Source: Oligoflexia bacterium (GTDB lineage: Bacteria > Bdellovibrionota > Bdellovibrionia > JABDDW01). From it: DNA of 64,000 nucleotides. Below, one piece after another: positions 18,184-27,797 of this stretch. Below the pieces are notes generated by a model that worked only from the letters and a program-made list of their open reading frames with translations, was not told the origin of the DNA and did no database searches. Numbering within the stretch: the stretch's first letter is position 1; every line of letters begins with the position of its first letter. Made by a program: the position numbers and the translations under genes. The stretch is taken from positions 124,001-188,000 of the forward strand of contig JADJXN010000003.1 of NCBI GenBank assembly GCA_016715815.1, in the 5' to 3' direction.

Positions 18184-20313
18184 ATGGATAAAACATTTAA
18201 GCCCTTTATTGCTGATTCTAAAAATATACCTGAGCTTTCCTTACTCCCTATTTTAATAGGTGTTATTTTAGGAATTATATTCGGAGCCTCTTCATTATAC
18301 TTAGCTCTTAAAGTAGGTATGACAGTAAGCGCTTCTATTCCTGTGGCTGTGCTTTCAATCACTATTTTTAAGGGGCTATCAAAGCTACTTAAAATTAGGC
18401 AAGCCACAATTTTAGAAAATAATATTGTACAAACAACCGGTTCTGCTGGGGAATCAATAGCTTTTGGTGTAGCAGTCACAATGCCAGCACTTTTAATTTT
18501 AGGCTATGATCTTGAAATTTCAAGAACCATGCTTGTGGCTGTTTTAGGAGGGCTTTTAGGAATTTTAATGATGATCCCTTTGCGTCTTGCCCTTATTGTG
18601 AAGGGTCATAAAGAGCTTCCCTACCCCGAAGGCACAGCTTGTGCTGAAGTTTTAATTTCAGGTGAAAAGGGCGGAACAACAGCTTTGACAGTTTTTACCG
18701 GATTTTTTGTAGGGCTTTTTTATAAAGTGTTAAATGTTGGTACAAGGCTTTGGAATGATGTCCCTGAAAAACTAATTAGTTGGTATAAGGGCGCTGCTCT
18801 TTCTATTGAAGTTTCACCGGAATTATTGGGAGTTGGTTATATTATAGGCCCAAGAACTGCCATGATTATGGTTGGTGGAGGGGTGCTTTCTTCTTTAGTT
18901 TTAATTCCTGCCATTATGCTTTTTGGTGAGGGTTTAACTCAACCACTCTTCCCTGCTACAAAATTAATTAGTCAGATGTCTATTCATGAAATATGGAAGT
19001 CTTATGTTTTATATATCGGTGCAGGAGCAGTGGCTACTGGTGGAATAATTAGTTTATTTAAAAGTCTTCCTGTTATTGGGCAATCTTTTATGGCTGGAAT
19101 TGAGCAGTTAAAACAAAGCTCCAAGGGACAAAAAATAAAATCCAGACAGCAAAAAGATTTATCAATGAAGTATGTACTTTTGGGAAGTATTTTTCTTGTT
19201 TTAGCCATGTGGCTTACACCTACATTAAAATTAAATCTTTTGGGTGCTGTATTAATTGTTGTTTTTGGTTTTTTATTTGTTACTGTTTCATCACGTTTAA
19301 CGGGTCAAATTGGCTCATCCTCAAACCCAATTTCAGGCATGACAGTGGCTACACTTTTATTAACTTGTCTTATATTTTTAATGATGGGCTGGGTTGGACT
19401 TGATTATAGAGTGACGGCTCTTAGCATTGCCGCTATTGTTTGTATAGCGGCCTCAAATGGTGGAACCACTTCGCAGGATTTAAAAACAGGGTTTTTGGTT
19501 GGAGCAACACCATCATCTCAACAAATTGCCATTTTAGTAGGAGCCCTAACTTCAGCTATAGTAATTGGTTACACTTTAATTTTATTAAATGATGCCAGTA
19601 CTATTTATGCTAAAAAATCCTACCCTGAATATAAAGTTAATGTTTCAAGTTTAAGTACCATAAGTTTTGAAGGTGAGAACTATTTTGTGTTTCACCTTTC
19701 AGAGGCTGAAGCTAGCAATCAAAAGCAAATTCCGCCGGGTAAATATTTAGTTAACAAGTCTGGCGAAATTGCTTACCTAGTTGACCCAGGTATTAACGGT
19801 GTACTTAAAACAAGAGATGATGGCTCAAGTGTTCAAAAATATGAAGCCCCAAAGGCTAGACTGATGTCTTTAATTATTGATGGTATTTTGACTCAGAAAT
19901 TGCCATGGAGTTTAGTCCTCTTAGGAGTGTTTATTGCCATTGTACTTGAGTTTTGCGGAGTTGCTTCTTTGCCATTTGCAGTTGGAGTTTATTTACCACT
20001 TTCAGCGTCAACGCCTATTTTTGCAGGTGGTATGATCCGCTGGTTTATTGAAAAAACTTCTCTCAAAAAACATCAGCAAGAAGAATCAGATTCCTCCCCT
20101 GGAGTTTTATTTTCAAGTGGTTTAATTGCGGGCGGCTCTATTGCAGGAATTGTAATAGCTCTATTATCTTTAAAGCCGACATGGGCTCAAGCCATTGACT
20201 TAAGTAGTACACTTAGCTTTTTAAGCCAAAGTAATATTACTTCTTATGTGGCCTTTAGCATACTTTGCATATTCACACTTTATATTGCCAAAAGGCAGGT
20301 TTGTAGGGGTTAA
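18184..20313 (+). CDS. OPT-family oligopeptide transporter
   Basis: Inner-membrane transporter of about 709 residues with 14 or so hydrophobic helices. Family features include LYLALKVGMTVSASIPVAVLS, ENNIVQTTGSAGESIAFG and LPYPEGTACAEVLISGEKGG near the N-terminus, and SSRLTGQIGSSSNPISGMTVA in the middle. A large soluble loop lies around residues 470-560. The OPT family imports peptides or metal-siderophore conjugates. Peptide uptake would suit the nearby peptidases. The ATG at 18184 is chosen over an in-frame TTG at 18145. The gene ends near a palindromic repeat. Confidence 0.88.
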   Translation: MDKTFKPFIADSKNIPELSLLPILIGVILGIIFGASSLYLALKVGMTVSASIPVAVLSITIFKGLSKLLKIRQATILENNIVQTTGSAGESIAFGVAVTMPALLILGYDLEISRTMLVAVLGGLLGILMMIPLRLALIVKGHKELPYPEGTACAEVLISGEKGGTTALTVFTGFFVGLFYKVLNVGTRLWNDVPEKLISWYKGAALSIEVSPELLGVGYIIGPRTAMIMVGGGVLSSLVLIPAIMLFGEGLTQPLFPATKLISQMSIHEIWKSYVLYIGAGAVATGGIISLFKSLPVIGQSFMAGIEQLKQSSKGQKIKSRQQKDLSMKYVLLGSIFLVLAMWLTPTLKLNLLGAVLIVVFGFLFVTVSSRLTGQIGSSSNPISGMTVATLLLTCLIFLMMGWVGLDYRVTALSIAAIVCIAASNGGTTSQDLKTGFLVGATPSSQQIAILVGALTSAIVIGYTLILLNDASTIYAKKSYPEYKVNVSSLSTISFEGENYFVFHLSEAEASNQKQIPPGKYLVNKSGEIAYLVDPGINGVLKTRDDGSSVQKYEAPKARLMSLIIDGILTQKLPWSLVLLGVFIAIVLEFCGVASLPFAVGVYLPLSASTPIFAGGMIRWFIEKTSLKKHQQEESDSSPGVLFSSGLIAGGSIAGIVIALLSLKPTWAQAIDLSSTLSFLSQSNITSYVAFSILCIFTLYIAKRQVCRG

Positions 20314-20350
20314 TTTTATTATTAAAAATATAAGTGTTTTTTAAGTTTTT

Positions 20351-20397
20351 TCAAATATAGGCCTATAATTACCAAAAACTACCTGCTACCTTTTGGT
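20351..20397 (+). repeat. dispersed palindromic repeat, copy 1
   Basis: Bases 20351-20390 match the reverse complement of 51315-51354 at 38 of 40 positions. The core ACCAAAA (20371-20377) and TTTTGGT (20391-20397) form a hairpin around the shared ACTACCTGCTACC loop. It lies between the convergent ends of the OPT and PilZ genes, where a two-way terminator or REP-like element would be expected. Confidence 0.75.
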
Positions 20398-20855
20398 TAC
20401 TCTTCTTCGTCGTCTTCGTCTTTGGTAGGAAGAAGATCTACTAAGGATTCGCGCCAGTACTCAGGAGCATCTTCTCTAAAATCAACAGCAATTAAAAACT
20501 CCCCTCGCCCACGAGGCTTGGTTCTTTTAATAGCGCCTTCAATATAGGTGTCCATTACTTCAATGGTAAAACCAACATCTATATCATGCAAAAGTGACAT
20601 TGTTAATGTAGAGCGCAGAGAAAGCGCGACAATCTCATCTCTTTTGACGGCAAGCAGCATACCTGTAGCGCTCACATCTAAAACCTCAGCTCTGGAGAAT
20701 AAAACCTCGTTTGTGTTGAGATTTTTAATGTTTAACACATAGATCTCAACCACGTCTTTTCTAAAGGCATGTTCTCTTTGGCTCTTTATATTGTTTTCTT
20801 CTTCAGCCTGAGTGTTTTGAATATTTTGAGCTTCTTTTTTCGTCTTCTTCATCAA
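20397..20855 (-). CDS. PilZ-domain protein
   Basis: Likely cyclic-di-GMP receptor, 152 residues. A polar N-terminal stretch of about 25 residues leads into REHAFRK and then EVLDVSATGMLLAV, which carries the [DN]xSxxG half of the PilZ signature. The Arg pair upstream is spaced one residue wider than the usual RxxxR, so ligand binding is likely but not certain. The C-terminus is very acidic (DEDDEEE). It overlaps, on the opposite strand, the open frame ahead of the ResB-like gene. Confidence 0.75.
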   Translation of the reverse strand: MMKKTKKEAQNIQNTQAEEENNIKSQREHAFRKDVVEIYVLNIKNLNTNEVLFSRAEVLDVSATGMLLAVKRDEIVALSLRSTLTMSLLHDIDVGFTIEVMDTYIEGAIKRTKPRGRGEFLIAVDFREDAPEYWRESLVDLLPTKDEDDEEE

Positions 20856-20945
20856 TATCTTTTTCGGGGTTATAAAAAATTAACTAAAGTTACAACTCTT
20901 GCCTTTAGTCTAGATTTACTTATTCAGAAGCCGTATAACACCTTT

Positions 20946-22313
20946 GTGAATAAAAAAATTTTTAAATTTTTTTCATCCCTTCAACTTGCGGTCCCTTTGT
21001 TAATAGCCATTAGTATTTTTTTAGCCTACGGAACATTTTATGAAGCTGAATATGGAACTGTAATGGCCCAAAAGCATGTATACCACAGCCTTACCTCAAT
21101 GCTTCTAATGGGGCTTTTAATTATTAATTTAGCCTGTGCTGTGATAGACCGCTATCCTTGGAAAAAACATCACATAGGTTTTATAATAACTCATGCTGGA
21201 ATTATAACTTTGCTTTTTGGTGCATTTATTACTCAGCAAAAAGGTCTTGATGGGAGTTTATACTTACCCATAAATGAAAAATCAAAATACTTTGTTACAC
21301 CTGATACAGAAATAAGAGTTTATCAAAGTATTGATGAAAAACCCTATGTCTTATTAATAAACGACAAAATTGATTTTGATAAAAAAAATCCTGGCACAAG
21401 AAATTATGAGTATAAATTAGTTGATAACGATGTTTTAAAAATTAGTGAATACATCCCGTTTGCAAAAAAAACGGCAAAAGTAGTTGCTTCAAAAAATAAA
21501 GAGCAGTTACCTGCTGTAAGATTTAAAATTTATAATCAAAACGTTTCTGTTGAAGAATGGGTGGGGTTAGCCGAAAAGCTTCCACCTTTTTATGATTTAG
21601 GCCCAGCACTTATAACTTTCATTAAAGGGCCTCTGACGCTGCCGCCACAATTAAAAAACCAAATTGTCTTATACCAAGAGTCAAAAAATTCCAAAATTAA
21701 CTATGCAATCTTTTCTTCAAAACAAAAACAGCCCTTTAAAAAAGGTACTTTAAAACAAGGGGATAAAATTAATACTGGCTGGATGAATTTAGTTTTTGAA
21801 GTGCCAGAAATACTTTTAAATGCTGAAGTTGATATTAAATATACTCCTTCACGCCATGATGAGCCAATGGTAACACCAGTTATATTTGCAAATATTGCTA
21901 GTCAAAGTGGCTGGTTTGAGCTTGATTCCCCTAGAATAATTAAAGGTGAAAGAAGCTCTTATTATTTAAGTTTTTCTAGAAAAAGGTATGAGCTTGGTTT
22001 TGAAATGCAGTTAAAAAAATTTAAAATGGGTTTATATGAAGGAAGCCAATTGCCTGCCAGTTATGAAAGCACTGTGAGTGTTAATGGTGAAGAGCCGGTA
22101 GTTATTTCAATGAATGAGCCGCTTAAGAAAAATGGGTTAACACTTTATCAATCAAGTTTTGAGAATAATGAGCAAGGCGTTCCAATCGCTTCCATATTTT
22201 CAGTAAACTATGACCCCGGAAGAATAATTAAGTATATAGGAACAACTTTAGTTGTACTAGGTATTGCTACTATGTTTTATATAAAACCAAGATGGAGCAG
22301 AAAAAAGGGTTAA
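20946..22313 (+). CDS. resB: ResB-like cytochrome c biogenesis protein (System II)
   Basis: Part of the CcsB/ResB-CcsA/ResC complex that carries heme across the inner membrane and attaches it to apocytochromes c. About 455 residues: three early membrane helices (SSLQLAVPLLIAISIFLAYG, LTSMLLMGLLIINLACAVID, HIGFIITHAGIITLLFGAFI), a large periplasmic domain, and a final helix (YIGTTLVVLGIATMFYIKPR). LTLYQSSFE near the end is typical of ResB. The frame is open far upstream across the PilZ gene, so the GTG at 20946 is the best start. The next gene starts 2 bp after this stop. Confidence 0.85.
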   Translation: MNKKIFKFFSSLQLAVPLLIAISIFLAYGTFYEAEYGTVMAQKHVYHSLTSMLLMGLLIINLACAVIDRYPWKKHHIGFIITHAGIITLLFGAFITQQKGLDGSLYLPINEKSKYFVTPDTEIRVYQSIDEKPYVLLINDKIDFDKKNPGTRNYEYKLVDNDVLKISEYIPFAKKTAKVVASKNKEQLPAVRFKIYNQNVSVEEWVGLAEKLPPFYDLGPALITFIKGPLTLPPQLKNQIVLYQESKNSKINYAIFSSKQKQPFKKGTLKQGDKINTGWMNLVFEVPEILLNAEVDIKYTPSRHDEPMVTPVIFANIASQSGWFELDSPRIIKGERSSYYLSFSRKRYELGFEMQLKKFKMGLYEGSQLPASYESTVSVNGEEPVVISMNEPLKKNGLTLYQSSFENNEQGVPIASIFSVNYDPGRIIKYIGTTLVVLGIATMFYIKPRWSRKKG

Positions 22314-22315
22314 TT

Positions 22316-23926
22316 ATGAATTTAAATAAACTATTTTTTTTAATCATCCTTCTTTTATCTAACACCACGCTTTTTGCAGCTGAGCTTGACGTACAAGCAT
22401 TTGAGCATTTAGCCATTCAAGACGGCGGTAGAATTAAGCCATTTGATACATTTGCCCGTGAGAGTGTGCAGCTAATAACTGGTAAGCAAAATTACATGTC
22501 CAAAAATCCAACTGAGCTTGTTTTGTCTTGGTTGTTTTTTCCGCAAGAGTGGTCTGAGAATAAATTTTTTCAAATTAAACATTTAGAATTAAAGAAAGAT
22601 TTAAATTTAAAAAAAGAAGATGGGTATTTAAGCCCAGCTCAAGTAAAAATGAATGAAAAGCTTGGAGAAATTTTTAATAACTTAGATAATTTAAATAAAG
22701 AAAAGAAAAAACTTAACCCCTACTACCAAGCGGCTCAAAGGTTAAGAAACCAAATATTTTTGTATAACGAGATTATTTCAGGTCATGCTTTTAAGTTAGT
22801 TCCGCAAAAATTATCCCATGACTGGTTATTTTTGCCAGAGCTTAAAGATGATTTTAAATTAAGTTTTCAAAATGTAGTTCATAATTATTTTTCAGCCATT
22901 GCTAAAAATGAACCTCAAATATTTACTCAAGCGGTAGGAGAATTTAAACTAAAAGCAAAATCCAGTGGCGATTACCCAAGTGATAACATTTTAAAAATCG
23001 AAGTGACTTATAATAAGCTAAGACCATTTAGAATGGCTTATTTATTTTATTTTTTAAGTGGTCTTATTTTTCTACTAAGTTTTAGAAAGCAAATAAAAGT
23101 AAAGTACATAAATTATATAGCCTATGGAAGTTTAAGTATTGGTTTAATTTATCATCTATATGGCTTTGTTGTTAGAAGTTGGCTTACGGGCCGTGCCCCT
23201 GTTTCTAATATGTATGAGTCTGTTATATGGGTTGGTTTGGGATGCCTCATTTTTGGTGGTATTTTAGAATATATTTATAAAAAAAGATTTTTAATTACAG
23301 CAGCCACTCTTATGGCTGCCCTGTGTCTTTTTGTTGGCGACAGCGTTCCTATGGTTTTAGACCAAAGTATTCGCCCACTAGAGCCAGTGCTTAGAAGTAA
23401 TTTTTGGCTAACAACCCATGTTTTAATCATTACCCTTAGCTATGCCGCTTTTGCCTTAGCTTCTGGTATTGGTAATTATGGAATTGGAGTGGCAAGTGGT
23501 ATTTTTAGTGGCAATAAAGAAAAAACAAAACAATTAGCGCTTTATGTTTACCGCTGTCTTCAAATTGGAGTTTTACTATTAACTGCTGGAACTATTTTAG
23601 GTGGTGTGTGGGCAGATTATTCTTGGGGACGGTTTTGGGGTTGGGACCCAAAAGAAACTTGGGCATTAATAGCAGATTTAGCCTACCTTGCAATTTTGCA
23701 CGGCAGGTTTACTGGTTGGCTAAAAGATTTTGGAACCATGGCTGCTTCAGTTTGTTGCTTTGTAACAGTCATCATGGCCTGGTATGGAGTTAATTTTATT
23801 TTAGGTGTGGGGCTACATAGCTATGGTTTTGGCTCCGGAGGTGTACAGTATGTGGCCGCCATTGTGGCTGTGCAATTTACTTATGTAGGCTATACTTGGT
23901 GGCGTTATAAAAAAACCGATCAATAA
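22316..23926 (+). CDS. ccsA: CcsA/ResC-type cytochrome c assembly protein with periplasmic N-terminal domain
   Basis: Heme handling and ligation subunit of System II. A signal peptide (FFLIILLLSNTTLFAAE) leads into a roughly 200-residue periplasmic region (HLAIQDGGRIKPFDTFARES). The C-terminal half has about eight membrane helices including the heme-binding tryptophan-rich WWD segment WGRFWGWDPKETWALI. Conserved histidines flank it (THVLIITLSYAAFALASG; GLHSYGFG). The ATG at 22316 has a ribosome site (AAAAAAGGG), making it preferable to 22292. Its products are needed for the multiheme ActA and monoheme ActE encoded just downstream. Confidence 0.9.
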   Translation: MNLNKLFFLIILLLSNTTLFAAELDVQAFEHLAIQDGGRIKPFDTFARESVQLITGKQNYMSKNPTELVLSWLFFPQEWSENKFFQIKHLELKKDLNLKKEDGYLSPAQVKMNEKLGEIFNNLDNLNKEKKKLNPYYQAAQRLRNQIFLYNEIISGHAFKLVPQKLSHDWLFLPELKDDFKLSFQNVVHNYFSAIAKNEPQIFTQAVGEFKLKAKSSGDYPSDNILKIEVTYNKLRPFRMAYLFYFLSGLIFLLSFRKQIKVKYINYIAYGSLSIGLIYHLYGFVVRSWLTGRAPVSNMYESVIWVGLGCLIFGGILEYIYKKRFLITAATLMAALCLFVGDSVPMVLDQSIRPLEPVLRSNFWLTTHVLIITLSYAAFALASGIGNYGIGVASGIFSGNKEKTKQLALYVYRCLQIGVLLLTAGTILGGVWADYSWGRFWGWDPKETWALIADLAYLAILHGRFTGWLKDFGTMAASVCCFVTVIMAWYGVNFILGVGLHSYGFGSGGVQYVAAIVAVQFTYVGYTWWRYKKTDQ

Positions 23927-23934
23927 ACAAACTT

Positions 23935-24186
23935 TTAAGGTTTCTTTCCCAACTTATCCAAAACCTCAAAAGTATTTACCTTAAACTCACGAAGAAGTTG
24001 ACCAACTGATTTTGCAACGCTAGGAGCCAAATTTCTTAACACGTCTCGTCTACTAAATTCAGATATGTTATTTTTATTTTCTGGACGCTCATCATTTTGC
24101 GACACAACGCGGTTTGATCCATCCTCTAGTTGTAGATCCCTTTTTTGAAAATCTCGGCTAACTGCCATAGGTCTTTGCTTATCCAT
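23935..24186 (-). CDS. hypothetical small protein
   Basis: An 83-residue polar protein with no signal peptide or membrane segment. The only distinctive part is SEFSRRDVLRNLAPSVAKSV in the middle, which looks like a short amphipathic helix after a twin-arginine-like SRRD. It lies opposite to, and between, the cytochrome assembly genes and actA, ending 8 bp after the ccsA stop. It could be an accessory factor for the respiratory complex, but nothing proves this. Coding status is moderately likely, because the frame has no better alternative and the residue composition is protein-like. Confidence 0.5.
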   Translation of the reverse strand: MDKQRPMAVSRDFQKRDLQLEDGSNRVVSQNDERPENKNNISEFSRRDVLRNLAPSVAKSVGQLLREFKVNTFEVLDKLGKKP

Positions 24187-24210
24187 TTTTTGAAAAGTAT
24201 AAAACTTTTC

Positions 24211-24239
24211 TTGTTAATAAAACAAAAATCTTTTAAAAC
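24211..24239 (+). promoter_or_regulatory. candidate sigma-70-type promoter for the act operon
   Basis: TTGTTA (24211-24216), a 17-base spacer and TAAAAC (24234-24239), about 47 bases before the actA ATG. A short inverted repeat, AAAAGT-ATAAA-ACTTTT (24193-24209), lies just upstream and could be an operator or a chance feature of AT-rich DNA. Confidence 0.35.
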
Positions 24240-24286
24240 TAGTAAGTTAGCAAAAAAAATAACTTAAATAAAAAGGCTTATCACCA

Positions 24287-24829
24287 ATGAATTCCAATGG
24301 CTCTGAAGGTAACGCTCGTTCAAAGTTTCTGGTGGGCATTGTTGCATTTGTAATCATAGTTGGGGGCATTGCCTATGCTTTCTATGGCCCACAAAAGCAC
24401 CAAGGTTATGCCCCGGATCAACCCATTCCATTTAGTCATCAAATGCACGCAGGACAATTTAATATTCCATGTGCTTATTGCCATGTCTCTGTTGAAAAAT
24501 CTAGACATGCAACAGTCCCTGCAATGAATATTTGCATGAACTGTCACCGCTTTGTTAAAACAGATAGCCCTCATATTAAAAAACTTACTCAAGCCTATAA
24601 TGATGGCAAACCCATCCCTTGGATAAAGGTTCATGACCTTCCTGAATTTACTTATTTTAACCACGAAAGACATGTTGCTAAGGGGGTGTCTTGTACTACT
24701 TGCCATGGTGATGTTCAAAACATGGCAAAAATAAAACAAGTTGCTCCTTTAACCATGGGTTGGTGCGTGAATTGCCACCGTCAACCACAGTATAACGCTC
24801 CCACAAGTTGTGATACGTGCCATAGATAA
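24287..24829 (+). CDS. actA: alternative complex III subunit ActA, pentaheme cytochrome c
   Basis: Membrane-anchored multiheme subunit of alternative complex III, which oxidises quinol and passes electrons to a periplasmic carrier. The 180-residue protein has one N-terminal membrane helix (FLVGIVAFVIIVGGIAYAFY) and five CxxCH heme sites: CAYCH, CMNCH, CTTCH, CVNCH and CDTCH. Spaced histidines (FSHQMHAG, YFNHERHV) supply axial ligands. It is the first gene of actABCDEF and directly follows the System II assembly genes in the same direction, apart from one small opposing gene. Confidence 0.93.
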   Translation: MNSNGSEGNARSKFLVGIVAFVIIVGGIAYAFYGPQKHQGYAPDQPIPFSHQMHAGQFNIPCAYCHVSVEKSRHATVPAMNICMNCHRFVKTDSPHIKKLTQAYNDGKPIPWIKVHDLPEFTYFNHERHVAKGVSCTTCHGDVQNMAKIKQVAPLTMGWCVNCHRQPQYNAPTSCDTCHR

Positions 24830-24839
24830 CGGAGAAAAA

Positions 24840-27797
24840 ATGAAAAAATACTGGGCAAGCTTAGAAGAACTTAATAACGATCCAAAATTTGTTGAACAAG
24901 CTGAAAAAGAATTTTTGTCCTCCCCCCTTGTAGAAGAGGGTGATTTTGGACGTCGAGACTTTATGAAGTTAATGGCTGCCACAGGAGCTCTTGCCTCTAC
25001 AGCTTGTTTTCAAAAACCCATGCATAAAATTATGCCCTATGTGAACCAGCCAGAAGAAGTGACCTTTGGTGTGGCCAATTACTATGCTTCAACCTGTGGT
25101 GAGTGCGCAGCGTCTTGTGGAACACTTGTTAAGACCCGTGAAGGTAGGCCCATTAAGCTTGAAGGAAACCCAGATCACCCCATGAATAAAGGTGGCCTTT
25201 GCTCCAAGGGTCAGGCAAGTCTTTTGGGACTTTATGATCCGGACCGTCTAAGATCAGCTCTTAAAACACAAAAGCGTGGTGAGGCCCCTTCTGTAAAAGT
25301 GAGTTGGGAAGATGTAGATAAAGAAATATTAGTAAAATTAAAAAAATCAAAATCCGCAAGAATTTTAACAAAAACAATTAATAGTCCCTCACTTTTAAAA
25401 CTATTAAAAGAATTTGGATCAAAGTTTGAAGCAAAGCATGTTGTTTATGATGCTGTTAATGCTGAAAACATTATTGAAGCACAATACTTAAGTTATGGTC
25501 AAAAAGTACTTCCTCAGTACCGCTTTGATAAGGCTGAGACTATTGTTTCTATAGATGCAGATTTTTTAGGTACTTGGATTTCACCTGTGGAATTTACAAA
25601 ACAATTCTCCAAAACAAGAAAGCTTAGTGCAAAAAAGAAGAACATGTCTGAGCTTTTTGTTTTTGAATCCATGATGACAGTCACAGGTGCTAATGCGGAT
25701 GTGAGAGGCGGCATTAAACCAAGCCAAGCTGTTTATGTGGCAATGGCTATTGCTAATGAACTACAAAAAAAAGGTCTAAATGCTGGTGCTAACAGCGAAA
25801 CTTATAAAAAATATTCTCTAGCTGATGAAGCTTTGAATAAAAAAATTAAAAGTGCTGCTGCTAGCTTATATAATGCTCAAGGTAAATCTTTAGTTGTTGG
25901 TGGAAATGATTTAGCACTTCAAATTGTAGTTAACCAAATTAATAGTATGCTTAAAAATGATGGCGTTACGGTTGATTATTCAGTGAGTAAATCTCATCAG
26001 TTACAAGGAAGCTCCAAAGAAATGCTTGAGCTTGTAAAGGAAATGGCTCAAGGAAAAGTAGACACACTTATTATTTACAAGGCAAACCCTGCTTACACTT
26101 TACCAAAGTCTGCAGGTTTTGAAGAAGCTCTTAAAAAAGTTGAAAATGTTATTTATGTAGGTACCTCTTTAAATGAAACAGCTGTTTTGAGTGAGTACGC
26201 TTTAGGAGATCATCACAGTTTAGAAGCGTGGGGAGATGCTGAGCCAAAAGAAAACTTATTTAGTTTACAGCAGCCAACCATAAGACCACTTTTTGAAACA
26301 AGATCTTTAGCTGAAACACTCATGATCTGGCTTGGCAAAGAAGATGATTGGCATAGTTATATTCAAAAATATTGGAATGAAAATATTTATAAAAGGCATT
26401 CCCTAAAATCAAGCTTCACTCAATTTTGGGAAACCTCGCTACGTGATGGTGTTTTTGAGGCTGTAAGAAACAGAGCTCAAGAAACATCAAGTGGCAGAAC
26501 CTTTAGAGCAAGTGTAGCAAATTACATTTCAAATAAAGCTCATCAAGGCATGGAAGTTAGCTTTTATGAAACACTTGCCCTTGGAGATGGAGAATTAGCT
26601 AATAACCCATGGTTGCAAGAAGTCCCAGACCCAATCACCCGCATTACTTGGGATAACTACGCTTCATTTAGTACTAATACTGCTAAAAAATTAGGTATTC
26701 AAAATGGTGATATTGTAAAAATAAAAATTAAAGACCAAGTTTTAGAAATTCCAGGACATGTTCAACCAGGTCTTCATGATGACACTATTGCCGTAGCTCT
26801 TGGTTACGGAAGATCCTATGGTGGAAGTGTTGGAACTGGTATTGGAAAAAACGCTTTTATGTATGCGCAGTTTAATAACAACAATGTTAGCTATCTAGGC
26901 TTTGTTGATGAGGTTAAAAAAACTGGAGAAAAATACATTTTAGCCTCACCTCAAATGGCTCAATCTCTTTTGGGTCGCCCCATTGTAAAAGAGGCCACTT
27001 TAAGCCAATGGCAAAAAGATCCAGCAAGTGGGAATAAAGAACACCATAATTTAATTACTCTTTGGACTCCTCATAAATACGAGGGCTATCGCTGGGCTAT
27101 GGCTATAGATTTAAATTCATGCACAGGTTGCAACGCATGCGTTGTGGCCTGCCAATCTGAAAATAATATTCCAGTAGTAGGAAAAGATGCTGTGAATCGA
27201 TCGCGTATTATGCACTGGATACGTATTGACCGTTACTACACAGGCACCCCTGAAGATCCACAAGTAGTACACCAACCAATGCTGTGTCAGCATTGTGAAA
27301 ATGCACCTTGTGAAACTGTATGCCCTGTAATTGCAACTATGCATAGTGATGAGGGTTTAAACTCACAAATTTATAACCGCTGTGTCGGTACACGTTACTG
27401 TGCTAACAACTGCCCTTATAAAGTAAGACGCTTTAACTGGTTTGATTATAATTATGGTGGCCAAAATAAATATCCAAAGACTTTGGCTCAAAACCCAGAG
27501 GTAACTGTGAGAAGCCGTGGAGTAATGGAAAAATGCACTTTTTGTGTCCAAAGAATTCAGGATGCTAAGAACACGGCAAAAAGCCTTGAGCGCCCAGTTA
27601 AAGACGGAGAAGTTAAAACAGCTTGCCAGCAGAGCTGCCCGGCTGATGCCATAGTTTTTGGAAATATTAACGATGCAGATAGTGAAATTTCAAAAACCGT
27701 TAAAAATGAACGCGGCTACCATGTGCTTGAAGAATTAAATGTTAAGCCATCTGTGACATATTTAACTAAAATTAGAAACGTGGAGTATAACTCATGA
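24840..27797 (+). CDS. actB: alternative complex III subunit ActB, molybdopterin-like and iron-sulfur protein
   Basis: Large periplasm-facing subunit, 985 residues, a fusion of a molybdopterin oxidoreductase-like domain and a four-cluster iron-sulfur domain. A twin-arginine motif (RRDFMKLMAATGALAS) at about residues 40-55 marks Tat export. The C-terminal 250 residues carry the ferredoxin Cys sets: SCTGCNACVVACQSE, CQHCENAPCETVC, CVGTRYCANNCPYKVRRFNW and CTFCVQRI...CQQSCPADA. In this family the molybdopterin domain has lost its cofactor. The ATG at 24840 follows GGAG. An upstream in-frame codon at 24810 is unlikely because it lies in actA. Confidence 0.93.
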   Translation: MKKYWASLEELNNDPKFVEQAEKEFLSSPLVEEGDFGRRDFMKLMAATGALASTACFQKPMHKIMPYVNQPEEVTFGVANYYASTCGECAASCGTLVKTREGRPIKLEGNPDHPMNKGGLCSKGQASLLGLYDPDRLRSALKTQKRGEAPSVKVSWEDVDKEILVKLKKSKSARILTKTINSPSLLKLLKEFGSKFEAKHVVYDAVNAENIIEAQYLSYGQKVLPQYRFDKAETIVSIDADFLGTWISPVEFTKQFSKTRKLSAKKKNMSELFVFESMMTVTGANADVRGGIKPSQAVYVAMAIANELQKKGLNAGANSETYKKYSLADEALNKKIKSAAASLYNAQGKSLVVGGNDLALQIVVNQINSMLKNDGVTVDYSVSKSHQLQGSSKEMLELVKEMAQGKVDTLIIYKANPAYTLPKSAGFEEALKKVENVIYVGTSLNETAVLSEYALGDHHSLEAWGDAEPKENLFSLQQPTIRPLFETRSLAETLMIWLGKEDDWHSYIQKYWNENIYKRHSLKSSFTQFWETSLRDGVFEAVRNRAQETSSGRTFRASVANYISNKAHQGMEVSFYETLALGDGELANNPWLQEVPDPITRITWDNYASFSTNTAKKLGIQNGDIVKIKIKDQVLEIPGHVQPGLHDDTIAVALGYGRSYGGSVGTGIGKNAFMYAQFNNNNVSYLGFVDEVKKTGEKYILASPQMAQSLLGRPIVKEATLSQWQKDPASGNKEHHNLITLWTPHKYEGYRWAMAIDLNSCTGCNACVVACQSENNIPVVGKDAVNRSRIMHWIRIDRYYTGTPEDPQVVHQPMLCQHCENAPCETVCPVIATMHSDEGLNSQIYNRCVGTRYCANNCPYKVRRFNWFDYNYGGQNKYPKTLAQNPEVTVRSRGVMEKCTFCVQRIQDAKNTAKSLERPVKDGEVKTACQQSCPADAIVFGNINDADSEISKTVKNERGYHVLEELNVKPSVTYLTKIRNVEYNS

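Noticed and set aside
20800..20946. N-terminal extension of the ResB-like protein from 20769
   Set aside because: It lies opposite the PilZ coding region, has no family resemblance, and ResB normally begins close to the first helix at the GTG chosen.
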